42,780 bases of DNA from Verrucomicrobiales bacterium (GTDB lineage: Bacteria > Verrucomicrobiota > Verrucomicrobiia > Limisphaerales > JAQGOY01), in NCBI GenBank assembly GCA_028293375.1, contig JAQGOY010000178.1, forward strand, positions 1-42,780. Direction: 5' to 3'. The notes beneath the pieces were generated by a model. It had not been told where the DNA came from. It saw nothing but the letters and a program-made list of their open reading frames with translations, and ran no database searches. The position numbers were made by a program, and so were the translations under genes. Shown here one piece after another: positions 26,365-34,970 of this stretch (position 1 is the stretch's first letter; each line of letters begins with the position of its first letter).

Positions 26365-28740
26365 TCAGCGAGGGTGGATCACGGCGGCAAGTTCTACAGC
26401 CACTTTGGCAGCTTCTTCGGTGCGATCCTGATTTCGAAGACAATCGAAAAGAATGAGTCGGATAACGAGGCTGCCAGGGTTTTTTGCAACCAATCCATTG
26501 AGCTCGGCAATTTGCTTTTGATCTGCCGGCTGTTTGGAGATTTCAATGGCGATTTTTTCTGACAGTGAATTGACCTTCGCCTTTTTCTGACGTGGTGTTT
26601 CCAAAACCGCCTCCCAACTTTTTTTGGCATGCGTTATGGCATCGATCATGTTGCCGTTGAGATAATAACATTTGGCGAGGAGGGCCTCGGAGGCGGGTTC
26701 GGGAGGCACTGAAGAAAGAACTGCCATAGCCTCCTGAGAGGCTGAGATATTCAAAAGCTTTCTTGCTTTTGCAAGTGGCGGGAGACCATTTCCAATTTTT
26801 AAATAAGCCTGCGCAGCGAGACGATTCAATTGTTGATTAGAGCCGAAATCGCCCAACTTTGCGAACCCCTCGTCGGTGCTCGGAACGAGGCTCCAGAGAA
26901 GACTTCCAGAGGGATCCACGAGCAGGCCGACTCGCAGGGCTTCGTAAGGACTCGGATTTTGTTCCGGCCTGAAAGCGCGGAGATATTTTATAGCCTCATC
27001 GTTGTCGGTCTGAGCAAGAGCCTCGGCAATCCTCAAAGGAATCCCGGTCTGGAGTGGGTTTAGTTTCATGATGTCCCAGCCTTTGGAAATCATGGCGCTG
27101 GTTTGAGAGGTCAAGGTGAGTTGAAGCCAGAGGAGATCAAAACGAGGTTCCCAGTTGTAAGGGTCGAGAGCAATGATCTGAGCGAGGATTCTCCCCTCGG
27201 CAACCGGGAATTCGCCAGGGGATAAATTGGTTTCTAAAATTCCATGAGCACGGGCCTCTGCCATGCGGTGATCCGGGTCAAAAGGCCACAAGCGATTGCT
27301 GCGCTCAAAATCCTTTATGCTGGAAGAAAGATTAAATTCGGCTCTGCCTTTCCTCCAATAATGGTTGGAAAAGGCGAGAAGGAATGCGACAAAAATGAAG
27401 ACGAGTGCAGCACCCTGATTGAGCCATCTCTGAGGAATACTCACGCTGCTTTGCCGAGGCTGGGGAGAATTGGCTGATCGCGGCGAGAAATGAAAACCAA
27501 GCAAGACGCAGAATAAGAAAAAATTCGCAGGGATATAAAAATTAAACTCAAAGGAGCTGTGAAACAAGAAAGTGAGCACCGCGACGAATACTCCGAGCCC
27601 AGTGATACTGATGGCAGAAGCCTTGGCAAACTGATTTTTTGATTTAGTAAAAAATCTAAACAGAAGGAGACCGAGCAAAAACACCCCCAGGATTCCTGTT
27701 TCCATGGTCCATTCCAAATAGTCATTTTCAGCGTGGAGGAAAGTCTGGTTGCCCTGAAATGATTTAAAAATGTTGGAGACAATTTTGTAAGACCCCACCC
27801 CAGACCCGGCAAATGGAAAATCGAGAATGAATTGGAGAGTATCCTTCCAAATCAATTTTTTGTAGCCAAAGTCTCCGCCAACCATGCGGTCCAATGCGGT
27901 GCCACTGGACAAAATGACGACCGTAAAAACCGTGACAGTGACGGCAATGACACCGAGGACAGCCCTGGTGCGGATAACCCTTCCGAGAAAGTAAGAAAAC
28001 ACGATGACACCAAGGATCAAAGATACAGCGCCGCCGCGAGAACCGGTTTGCAAAGAAACACCCATGCCCAGGAAAATTATTGCCGCACAAAATCCAATGA
28101 TCTGGATTTCCTGAAAGGACGTTTTCTTTCCTTTTGCGCGAACGTAAGAAGCACAAATGCCAACAGCCGCAAACACTGCCATCATCATCCAATTGGCATA
28201 ATGATTTCTGCTGGCATAAGTCCCGGCGCTGGTGGCGTAGTGAGAGAAATATCCCTTGAGCGATCCGCTTGCAACCGGTGACATTCGCAGTAACTCCGAA
28301 GCGGCCATGATCAAAATACCAGCGAGCAAAAGGACAAGGATGGCAGTCCGATTTTCCCTGGTTAATCCGATCAACCTGGAAATCAAAAATAACCCTATGC
28401 CGATAAATAAAACCAAGGCGCGTGAAATGGTTCCGGGGACGGAAAAGGAAAGAAACCCAGGTCCAGAAATGGAGACTGGCAATTTCGCCCGGGCAGGTTC
28501 GAGAACAGCAATGAGGCTGGCAGGAAGGGGCATCAACGGGAGAAGAATGATTACCAGAAGGAGAAGAAGAACCAGTTTGTCATTCCTGTCAAAGCCATTA
28601 AACAAAGGGATCTTGCCCCGAAGAAGCAAGATCGACAAACCCAAACCGAACAGGACTAAAGACTGGCCAGTGCGGTCAACACCTCCGGAGAAAAGGGGGC
28701 AAAGGATCAGGGCCAGCAGCCAAGGTATATGTCTCCACAT
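26365..28740 (-). CDS. O-antigen ligase/polymerase (Wzy_C) protein with TPR-like C-terminus
   Basis: A 791-residue inner-membrane protein with about ten or more hydrophobic segments in the first 480 residues and the Wzy_C domain. The domain shows QTGSRGGAVSLILG, FAGSGVGSYKIVS and FLHAENDYLEWTMETG, the H-x-x-x-x-Y-L pattern of polysaccharide polymerases and O-antigen ligases. The last 300 residues are soluble and helical with repeated alanine/leucine-rich pairs like TPR units (AQAYLKIGNGLP, ALLAKCYYLNGNMIDAITHAKK). It probably polymerises exopolysaccharide repeat units on the outer face of the membrane. It is the last gene of the minus-strand operon, 27 bases after the Wzc-like gene, and is convergent with the histidine kinase. 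Confidence 0.87.
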   Translation of the reverse strand: MWRHIPWLLALILCPLFSGGVDRTGQSLVLFGLGLSILLLRGKIPLFNGFDRNDKLVLLLLLVIILLPLMPLPASLIAVLEPARAKLPVSISGPGFLSFSVPGTISRALVLFIGIGLFLISRLIGLTRENRTAILVLLLAGILIMAASELLRMSPVASGSLKGYFSHYATSAGTYASRNHYANWMMMAVFAAVGICASYVRAKGKKTSFQEIQIIGFCAAIIFLGMGVSLQTGSRGGAVSLILGVIVFSYFLGRVIRTRAVLGVIAVTVTVFTVVILSSGTALDRMVGGDFGYKKLIWKDTLQFILDFPFAGSGVGSYKIVSNIFKSFQGNQTFLHAENDYLEWTMETGILGVFLLGLLLFRFFTKSKNQFAKASAISITGLGVFVAVLTFLFHSSFEFNFYIPANFFLFCVLLGFHFSPRSANSPQPRQSSVSIPQRWLNQGAALVFIFVAFLLAFSNHYWRKGRAEFNLSSSIKDFERSNRLWPFDPDHRMAEARAHGILETNLSPGEFPVAEGRILAQIIALDPYNWEPRFDLLWLQLTLTSQTSAMISKGWDIMKLNPLQTGIPLRIAEALAQTDNDEAIKYLRAFRPEQNPSPYEALRVGLLVDPSGSLLWSLVPSTDEGFAKLGDFGSNQQLNRLAAQAYLKIGNGLPPLAKARKLLNISASQEAMAVLSSVPPEPASEALLAKCYYLNGNMIDAITHAKKSWEAVLETPRQKKAKVNSLSEKIAIEISKQPADQKQIAELNGLVAKNPGSLVIRLILFDCLRNQDRTEEAAKVAVELAAVIHPR

Positions 28741-28767
28741 ATGTAGGAATCCCTGTTGGATTCCGGA

Positions 28768-31089
28768 TTAGACCTTGCCGGAATCCTTATTTTGATCCGC
28801 GGCAGCCCGCCGCAACCTGTATTGTTCCGCTTTGGATAGACTTTCCACAGGCTGTTCGCCGGTTGTTTCTTCGCCAGCCAGAGCTTTGGCCTCATCCTCG
28901 ATGGAGGAGAATTTCCGAGATCTGCTTTTTGAAGCTGCCATTTTTACAGCTGGGGTTGGGGCGTTGGGATCAACCTTGCGGGTTTCTTCATCAGCTCGGT
29001 AATAGGAGTGATAATAGTTCCGATAGTAGTAGTAAGGAGTGTCGGATTCAACACCGTTTACGACAAGTCCCAAAGTGGTGGCTCCGCGCTTGGAGACAGA
29101 TTCCAGAGCCATCTTGGCAAATCTCATGGAGGTTTGCCCGGCGCGCACCACAAACATCAAACCATCGGCATAAGGCAAGAGGGAGAAAGTGTCATCAATA
29201 GCCGTGAGAGGCGGGCAGTCGAAGATCACATAGTCAAAGAAGTTGCGGGCGTCAGCAATAAATTCTCCGGTAATGGGGCTGAGGAGCAGTTCGCCTGGAT
29301 TCGAAGGCAGTTTTCCGCTCGATATGGTGTGGAGATTGTTAACCACAGTGGGAGTAACGACATCTTCCCAATGGGAATTGCCCAATAAAACGTCAGAAAA
29401 GCCGGGTTCGCGGGGCACGGAGAAATAGTTATTCGTATTACCACGTCGAAGATCGGCATCCACGAGCAACACCTTGTTACCGGCCAAAGCCAAAACGACA
29501 GCAAAGTTGACGGTGAAGGTGGTTTTTCCATCGCCGGGAGCAGCGCTGGAAATCAGGAGAACCTGCCGTTTTTCACCGCGGCTGCCAAGCAGGACAGCGG
29601 AACGAACACCACGGATCGATTCCGCGAAGAGGCTGTGTTCATCCATACGAGTGAGCAAGACCTGTTCGGAACCGAGTTCCTTTTTGTTCTGGAGAGGAAT
29701 CTGACCGAGAACAGGGACATCCAAAAACTTCTCGATATCTTCTGCGAGTTCGAGTCGGTCATCGAGTTGAGCGAGGAGATAAATGATTCCAAGCCCAATC
29801 AGCAAACCAACCATGAGGCCGTTCAAAACCATGCGGGTTCTTTGAGGGCCAACAGGGCTTGGGCTGCCAACACCTGCTTCAATAATTTCAAAAACGCCGT
29901 CGTTACTGGAGGCTGAAGCATCCAAGGCAACTTCAACGCGCCTGGTATCAGAGAGCTGGCCTTTGATGGTATTGAGATCCTCGACCAAAGTGAGGTAATC
30001 ATTTTCGAAACGGCGAGCAGCTTTCAGTTCCTCCGTTGCAGCAGTGATTTGAGCTTTCCAGCTTGCTTCCTTTGATTTGAGAACGGTGATAGCGCCATCC
30101 CTGTGGGCATTCAGCATTTTGGTCAATTCATCAAGACTTTCGGTTGCGCGAGCAAGTTGGGCTTGAAGCATCCGCATATGAGGATGCTTTGGGAGCAGAT
30201 TTTCTGAATCCCTTTTAATTTCTGTTTCCAGTTCCTTTTTCTTTAATTGCAATTCGCCATAACGAGGTTCCTTAAACTGTTCTGTGGGATCGTTTAGAGC
30301 GGTGGTCTTTGAACCCTCTTTTTTGTCAGTGGTGCGAGAAGAACTGTTAATGCTTGCCAATTGATCAGGAGATTGGCTCTCGAGAGTTTCACGCTGGGAA
30401 ATGATGGATCTCAACTCATCCTGAAGGCGGTCGAGGGTGAGCTGGGCGTTGTCGCCCATATCTTTGATGCTAACCACATTGTATTCTTTTTTGAAATCGT
30501 CGATCCTTCGTTTTTGGGTCTCGAGCTTTTTCTCCTGAGCGTAAATTTGCTCCCTGGTTTCCTGAAGTTTGACTGCGATCATCTGGGTGTTCGCTGTTTT
30601 CTTCCGCTCCAGGAAAGCCTGGGCCCAGTTGGAAGCATATGAAGCAGCGTATGGAAAGTCGCTGGACTCCACAACCATGCTCAAAGAGCCTTTATTTTTA
30701 TGGCCTACTGCGCTGAAATAAACAGGATCCTTTGGAAATTGCTCAAACACTTTGTTGCGGGTAGCGGAGCGGACAGGATCACTTTCCAGGATGATGTATT
30801 GCTGCTCGTAGAAATTGGCAAGATCTTCCAAAAATTTAACCTTGTCATCGTTGGCAGTAGTGACCTTTGGGGCTACTTGAACGAGGGATGTGGCGCGGTA
30901 AATATTGAGAGCGTGCACAGCTTTCCAGGCCTGGTATCCAGTGCCTGCCAGGAGACAGAAAAGAAGGAGTGCCCACCGCTGAGTGATCATCTTCAGGTAG
31001 CGTCGCACCTTGAAGAACAGATTGATCCGGTCGACCAGCCAGGTTTCCAATGAGGAAAAAACGGAAGATTTAGGTTTGGAGGCGGTCAT
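28768..31089 (-). CDS. Wzc-like polysaccharide co-polymerase and tyrosine autokinase
   Basis: A roughly 773-residue protein. The ATG at 31089 (MTASKPKSSV) is used because longer in-frame starts fall inside the export gene upstream. It has an N-terminal Wzz domain with the first membrane span near residues 40-60, a long coiled-coil region (about 140-370), a second span near 420-440, and a cytoplasmic CpsD/CapB-like kinase. The kinase has Walker A SAAPGDGKTT (about 515-523), Walker A' LLVDADLRRG and Walker B YVIFDCPPL. A cluster with eight tyrosines (YYYYRNYYHSYYR) lies near 684-697 and is followed by a charged tail of about 75 residues. It would control chain length and export through phosphorylation of that cluster. 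Confidence 0.93.
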   Translation of the reverse strand: MTASKPKSSVFSSLETWLVDRINLFFKVRRYLKMITQRWALLLFCLLAGTGYQAWKAVHALNIYRATSLVQVAPKVTTANDDKVKFLEDLANFYEQQYIILESDPVRSATRNKVFEQFPKDPVYFSAVGHKNKGSLSMVVESSDFPYAASYASNWAQAFLERKKTANTQMIAVKLQETREQIYAQEKKLETQKRRIDDFKKEYNVVSIKDMGDNAQLTLDRLQDELRSIISQRETLESQSPDQLASINSSSRTTDKKEGSKTTALNDPTEQFKEPRYGELQLKKKELETEIKRDSENLLPKHPHMRMLQAQLARATESLDELTKMLNAHRDGAITVLKSKEASWKAQITAATEELKAARRFENDYLTLVEDLNTIKGQLSDTRRVEVALDASASSNDGVFEIIEAGVGSPSPVGPQRTRMVLNGLMVGLLIGLGIIYLLAQLDDRLELAEDIEKFLDVPVLGQIPLQNKKELGSEQVLLTRMDEHSLFAESIRGVRSAVLLGSRGEKRQVLLISSAAPGDGKTTFTVNFAVVLALAGNKVLLVDADLRRGNTNNYFSVPREPGFSDVLLGNSHWEDVVTPTVVNNLHTISSGKLPSNPGELLLSPITGEFIADARNFFDYVIFDCPPLTAIDDTFSLLPYADGLMFVVRAGQTSMRFAKMALESVSKRGATTLGLVVNGVESDTPYYYYRNYYHSYYRADEETRKVDPNAPTPAVKMAASKSRSRKFSSIEDEAKALAGEETTGEQPVESLSKAEQYRLRRAAADQNKDSGKV

Positions 31090-31093
31090 AAAA

Positions 31094-31765
31094 TTACCAT
31101 ATTGCTTTGCGTTCAGGGATCTCAACGCGATCGCCATCCTGCAAGACTTCATCTTTTTCAGGATGTTTGGAGCGGATTTCGTCCATGTCAAAAGTAGTGA
31201 CTTCAACTTTGTTACTATCCTTGACTTTGCGGTAGAGTTTCACCTTGTGAATATTGGCAAACTCACCGACGCCAACGCGATAAACGCCTTCAAAGATAGT
31301 GCAGCTTTCTCCGGCGGGAATAGTTAAAGCATTGCCGCGAGCGCCCTGGCCAAAGAATAAGACATGGGATTCGCGAGCGGATTGTTGTTTGAGCTTCAAA
31401 TCGATGGTGGCCTGCTTGTAGTACTCAGCTTCCAGTTTCATTTTCAATTCCTCGCGAACCTGGGTGAGAGTTTTGTTCGCGACATTGACCACAATGGTGG
31501 GGTACGGGTAACCAAGAGCGACATGAACTTCGAGTTCGAGCTGCGCGCTGATGCCAACCTCTTCGGGTTTGGATCCAGAAGTATTCGGGTCTTCGATGAC
31601 ACGAAAGCTTAATTTGTCCATATGATGGAGGGTTTGGCCGGAAACGGATGAAGAAAGAGTTGCTACATCGTTGGTGACCAGGGGACTTGTCGCGGCATCT
31701 TTGGAAGCTGCCCCAGCTGCGAGCCCCGCTATGCAGATCAGAGAAATGGTCTTAAAAAATTTCAT
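31094..31765 (-). CDS. Polysaccharide export protein (Poly_export/Wza-like)
   Basis: A 223-residue periplasmic protein with a short signal peptide (MKFFKTISLICIAGLAAGAAS). The ATG at 31765 is used; a TTG at 31771 overlapping the barrel stop would add two residues. The Poly_export-like domain has HHMDKLSFRVIEDP and later TLTQVREELKMKLEAEYY, followed by a short soluble domain ending in LQDGDRVEIPERKAIW, an SLBB-like closing turn. It is short compared with Wza (about 380) and has no lipobox cysteine, so the outer-membrane pore is probably supplied by the neighbouring beta-barrel protein. It sits 4 bases before the wzc-like start. Confidence 0.86.
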   Translation of the reverse strand: MKFFKTISLICIAGLAAGAASKDAATSPLVTNDVATLSSSVSGQTLHHMDKLSFRVIEDPNTSGSKPEEVGISAQLELEVHVALGYPYPTIVVNVANKTLTQVREELKMKLEAEYYKQATIDLKLKQQSARESHVLFFGQGARGNALTIPAGESCTIFEGVYRVGVGEFANIHKVKLYRKVKDSNKVEVTTFDMDEIRSKHPEKDEVLQDGDRVEIPERKAIW

Positions 31766-31767
31766 AC

Positions 31768-33045
31768 TCAATACGCCCGTGAAAGTTCCAGTGTCAAACG
31801 GTTTTGCTTATAGTTGTGAGCCGTTTGATCAGAGTTCTTAAGAGCTAAAGCATAGGCCATACCAAGGTGCCAATGGCGATCCAATTGATACCCTGTTCCA
31901 AAATAAAGCAGGAAGCGATCAGCGCTTTCGCCAAGAGTTCCGGAGGCTTTGAACATTTCATAAACAGCTGATGCTGAGACAGTTAAGTGGCTCGTTAACT
32001 TGGTGTTGATGTTGTATTGTCCGGTGTAAGTGTCGTTATAGTTATGACCGAATCCCTGGCCGACCGACCTTGAAAAGTGTAATGATTCTGTTGTATGACT
32101 GTTCATTCTATGGTCAATGGCCAGTTGAGCGACAATACTGCTAAACTCCGAAGTGTCAGCGGTGGTCCCATGGTCGTCAAAAGTATTAAAACTAAAGCTG
32201 GCGCTACCACTAACGGTAATGAATTGAGAAGGCTTATAGCTGAAAAATGGACCGGCGACAAGGTTAGCTGAATTGTTCTGCTCAGCGATTAAGTGGTCGA
32301 CCCAGCTATACGTGGCCTGGAAACCCACGATCCAGCGTGGAGACAGTTTGTAGGAAACGGAAGCAAGCCAGGAATAAGTGTCGGCATCCAATCCGATAAA
32401 GGAGTCGGTGAGAGCCCTCGAAATGGCATAATCGAAGTTCAGGCTGAAGGTAAGATCCTCGTAGGGCTTCCAGTCGCCCTGGACCCCCACACTATTATCA
32501 AACCGTCGGAAGTTGCTAATTTCGGCTTGAGCATTAGTAGTGCTACCACTGATATCGGGATGGCCGGTAGGATCAACGCTGACTTGAAAACTGTCATGAA
32601 CACTCAACTTCACATCGTCAAACAAGAGTTCGTAATAAATCTTCGAGTTGGGCGCGACTGTGAAGGTTGCAAGCTGTGGATGCTCGAGGTAGAAGCGATA
32701 TCCCAGACCGACGTTGAACTCCAAAGTATTTCGTTTGCTTAAAGGGTATTGGAATCCAATCTGCAGGTCGGGGCCAAAACTGATATCCCCTTCCGGTTTT
32801 GTGCCAGATAAGATGATGTTGTCGTTAAATTCCACTTGAGCCGAGGTGATGAACCGAGCTTCCAGGTTCCCCCATTTGATGTTATACCTGCGAGCTTCTG
32901 GATTGAGGTAAAGTGGGTAGGGAGAGGTGTGGGGTATGAACGCTACATCAGTCTGAGCCCTGGCCTGGGGCGCAACGCCAACAAGAACCAAAAGGGCTAT
33001 AATGGCAAACCCGACATCCCGTTTCCTGGTGAAATTCCAAAGCAT
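31768..33045 (-). CDS. Outer-membrane beta-barrel protein of the EPS locus
   Basis: A 425-residue protein with signal peptide (VGFAIIALLVLVGVAPQARA). Many alternating aromatic strands follow, such as YPLSKRNTLEFNVGLGYRFYL, KLSPRWIVGFQATYSWVDH and LGMAYALALKNS, and it ends in a strand with an aromatic residue (RLTLELSRAY). This is the usual signature of an outer-membrane barrel recognised by the BAM complex. It resembles the putative beta-barrel porin-2 family found next to exosortase and exopolysaccharide genes. It probably forms the outer-membrane exit for the polymer together with the Poly_export protein. It lies 9 bases after the unrecognised secreted protein gene and overlaps the export gene. 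Confidence 0.87.
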   Translation of the reverse strand: MLWNFTRKRDVGFAIIALLVLVGVAPQARAQTDVAFIPHTSPYPLYLNPEARRYNIKWGNLEARFITSAQVEFNDNIILSGTKPEGDISFGPDLQIGFQYPLSKRNTLEFNVGLGYRFYLEHPQLATFTVAPNSKIYYELLFDDVKLSVHDSFQVSVDPTGHPDISGSTTNAQAEISNFRRFDNSVGVQGDWKPYEDLTFSLNFDYAISRALTDSFIGLDADTYSWLASVSYKLSPRWIVGFQATYSWVDHLIAEQNNSANLVAGPFFSYKPSQFITVSGSASFSFNTFDDHGTTADTSEFSSIVAQLAIDHRMNSHTTESLHFSRSVGQGFGHNYNDTYTGQYNINTKLTSHLTVSASAVYEMFKASGTLGESADRFLLYFGTGYQLDRHWHLGMAYALALKNSDQTAHNYKQNRLTLELSRAY

Positions 33046-33054
33046 CCGATACCT

Positions 33055-34809
33055 TTATTGAGGGCTAACCGGTTGTTGAATGATAAGGGAATTATCTATT
33101 TTGGAAGTATCAATAGGCGTAGCCGAATTACCCCCGGACGAACTGAGTTGGAAACCAGCGCCAGCATTGTCAAAGAATACAGTTGTGCCGGAAGAAGCAC
33201 TAACAACTTTGCCATTGCGGGTGTTCAGGGTGACACTTTGGCTACTGTTGAGGACAGGCAAGTTGGCATTTGGGACAACGACCTTAATTGAATCCTGGTT
33301 GTCGCCGAGCGCTGTGGCCACGAGAATTCCGCTTCCGTGATCCATGCTGAGCATAACGGAGTCACCCTGGTTGACATCAATGGAGAGATGGTCGAGCGAG
33401 GGAATGGAAATGTGGTAACTTCCGACGTTGGCGCGGAGAATGATTTGGCCATTGTCCCCATAACTGACCTTCAAGGAAGGATCAAGTTCCACAATTTCGT
33501 CCAGGAAAGAGTCCAAGGTCCCGGAAAGTGAAGAAGAGGCCGCCTTGCTTAGGACCTTATCGCTATTTGGATCGACCTGAGCTTTTCCGAACGAACCGCC
33601 CAAATTAAGAGCGGAGCCACTAGCCCATTCGAGATTTACGTTGAGAAAATCCGTGGAAGCTCCGCCACTGCCGTGAACGGCTAATCCCCCTTTAAATTCC
33701 ATATTGGATTGTTCCAGTTTGGTGTCGAGGCTGATGTTAGAGTTGAACAAAGTGGCCCTGCCGCCGCTAGCAGAAGTAGCAAAGGTAGTGCCGCCGACTG
33801 CGGCATACTGTAAAACCGCCTGAGGGTCTATCCGAGCGTAGCTGCCTGCGGGGAGCGCCACGATTAATTCCCCTTCTTCCGAAAGGTTTTTGAGATCCAC
33901 CGATTTTGTGGTCCGGTCCCAAATCATTTTTCCCGCCTGGTCGGTTAAGCCCAGCCCAGTCCAGGTGGGCACATCGACGACACTGAATTTAAACTCGCCT
34001 TTATCCACTGCCCATTGAAAACCGCCGCTGACGGTGGCAACAGTAATAACCGAGCCATTGGCAAAAGTGACTTCTTTGACTTCACCTTTGGCAATGGAGA
34101 AAGTCTTTTCGGCTGTGGTGAAGGTTAAACCGCCGTTCTCGGTTTCGTTGACCTTAAAAACGGTGGAAGGTAAAAGCCGGACGGTGGTGCTGACGCCTTT
34201 GGCATCCACCTTTGAAACGAGAGGGCCTCCCTCCATGGGGAATTGTTTGCCTTCCACAATAACGCTCTTTCCCTCTGCGTTAATGGCCGTGATGAGGCCC
34301 TTGCCGGTAAAGTAATAGGTCTTGTCCTTGAATTCATCAAAAATACCACTGGAGCCTGCACCGACTTGTGCAGTCGCTCCATCCGGGAAGAACATCTTGA
34401 AAGGTTTGGTATTGTCCACTCCCGTTTTGAAGTTGAGATGCCCTTTCGGTTTGCAGAGGCAGAGAGTCACCACGTTGGAGAGTTCCAGCACAGCATTCCA
34501 TCCATCGAAACCGGCGCCCACGATGCGCAATTGTGGGACACGTGCCTGTAAAACAAGACATTTCTGGGCAGCATCGGTTTTGTAACGGATTTCAGGAAGA
34601 ACGACCCAGCCTTTGTCACCTTCCCAGGCAGATTTGATTATATTGGTTGGGTAATCAACAAAGGTTTTGCAATCCAACCCGGAAAGAACGACTTGAGGCA
34701 ATGAATCTGCGGCGCCAGAGACGGTAATTTCAGCATTAGCCCGCAAAAGACAGATGGAAAAGACAAGAATAACGGCCAATTTAGGTCCAATGAACCGATA
34801 TTTTTTCAT
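33055..34809 (-). CDS. Unrecognised large secreted protein, first gene of the minus-strand EPS operon
   Basis: A 584-residue protein with a signal peptide (MKKYRFIGPKLAVILVFSI, cleavage after ANA). I do not recognise its family. The first 130 residues hold five cysteines. After that come many short beta-strand units alternating with GxxxxV turns, for example GKGLITAINAEGKSVIVEG, KGEVKEVTFANGSVITVATV and GELIVALPAGSYARIDP. Some resemble FecR-like beta units. The C-terminal part is Ser/Gly/Asn-rich with low-complexity ends (SSSGGNSATPIDTSK). No membrane anchor, PEP-CTERM or LPXTG motif is present. It is followed closely by the barrel, export, kinase and polymerase genes and lies next to a strong sigma-54-like promoter. 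It may be a periplasmic or surface component of this export system. Confidence 0.75.
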   Translation of the reverse strand: MKKYRFIGPKLAVILVFSICLLRANAEITVSGAADSLPQVVLSGLDCKTFVDYPTNIIKSAWEGDKGWVVLPEIRYKTDAAQKCLVLQARVPQLRIVGAGFDGWNAVLELSNVVTLCLCKPKGHLNFKTGVDNTKPFKMFFPDGATAQVGAGSSGIFDEFKDKTYYFTGKGLITAINAEGKSVIVEGKQFPMEGGPLVSKVDAKGVSTTVRLLPSTVFKVNETENGGLTFTTAEKTFSIAKGEVKEVTFANGSVITVATVSGGFQWAVDKGEFKFSVVDVPTWTGLGLTDQAGKMIWDRTTKSVDLKNLSEEGELIVALPAGSYARIDPQAVLQYAAVGGTTFATSASGGRATLFNSNISLDTKLEQSNMEFKGGLAVHGSGGASTDFLNVNLEWASGSALNLGGSFGKAQVDPNSDKVLSKAASSSLSGTLDSFLDEIVELDPSLKVSYGDNGQIILRANVGSYHISIPSLDHLSIDVNQGDSVMLSMDHGSGILVATALGDNQDSIKVVVPNANLPVLNSSQSVTLNTRNGKVVSASSGTTVFFDNAGAGFQLSSSGGNSATPIDTSKIDNSLIIQQPVSPQ

Positions 34810-34904
34810 AGGCTAATGTTCATTAATAAAATCACAAATCTGCACGTTGTAACCAAGATTTTTAGTAGGGCTCTTCGGCCCTGATTGAATACAGCTTTCA
34901 CCTA

Positions 34905-34920
34905 AGCACCCCTCGTGCCA
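34905..34920 (-). promoter_or_regulatory. Putative sigma-54 promoter for the minus-strand EPS operon
   Basis: Read on the minus strand the site is TGGCACGAGGGGTGCT. The -24 part TGGCACG is exact, the GG and GC pairs are 10 bases apart as required, and 15 of 16 positions agree with the consensus TGGCAYRNNNNTTGCW (one T is G before the GC). Transcription would start near 34895, giving a leader of about 85 bases before the start codon at 34809. An RpoN-dependent activator would be needed; none is encoded in the window. Confidence 0.6.
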
Positions 34921-34937
34921 CACTAGGTTCAGGAACA

Positions 34938-34953
34938 TGGACTAACGATTGCT
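34938..34953 (+). promoter_or_regulatory. Putative sigma-54 promoter for the exosortase gene
   Basis: The site TGGACTAACGATTGCT has the invariant GG and GC pairs with 10 bases between them and matches the -24/-12 consensus at 14 of 16 positions; the two misses are in the -24 box (CA reads AC). The start of transcription would be near 34964, only about 7 bases before the ATG at 34971 but 70 bases before the alternative ATG at 35034. It is weaker than the opposing site, and its significance rests mainly on the pairing. Confidence 0.45.
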
Positions 34954-34970
34954 ATGTTACTGGCTCCATC

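Larger units (their letters stand above)
34810..34970. promoter_or_regulatory. Divergent regulatory region between the EPS operon and the exosortase gene
   Basis: 161 bases separate the starts of two outward-facing transcription units. The region carries one sigma-54-like site facing each way (listed separately). It also has a 5-bp hairpin AGGGC (34867-34871) with GCCCT (34878-34882) that would lie in the leader of the minus-strand transcript, and a GTTCAGGAAC palindrome (34928-34937). No clear sigma-70 -35/-10 pair was seen in either direction. Confidence 0.6.

Noticed and set aside
31090-31206. 39-residue N-terminal extension of the Wzc-like kinase.
   Set aside because: It would overlap the export gene by more than 100 bases; ATG 31089 gives a normal start 4 bases after that gene's stop.
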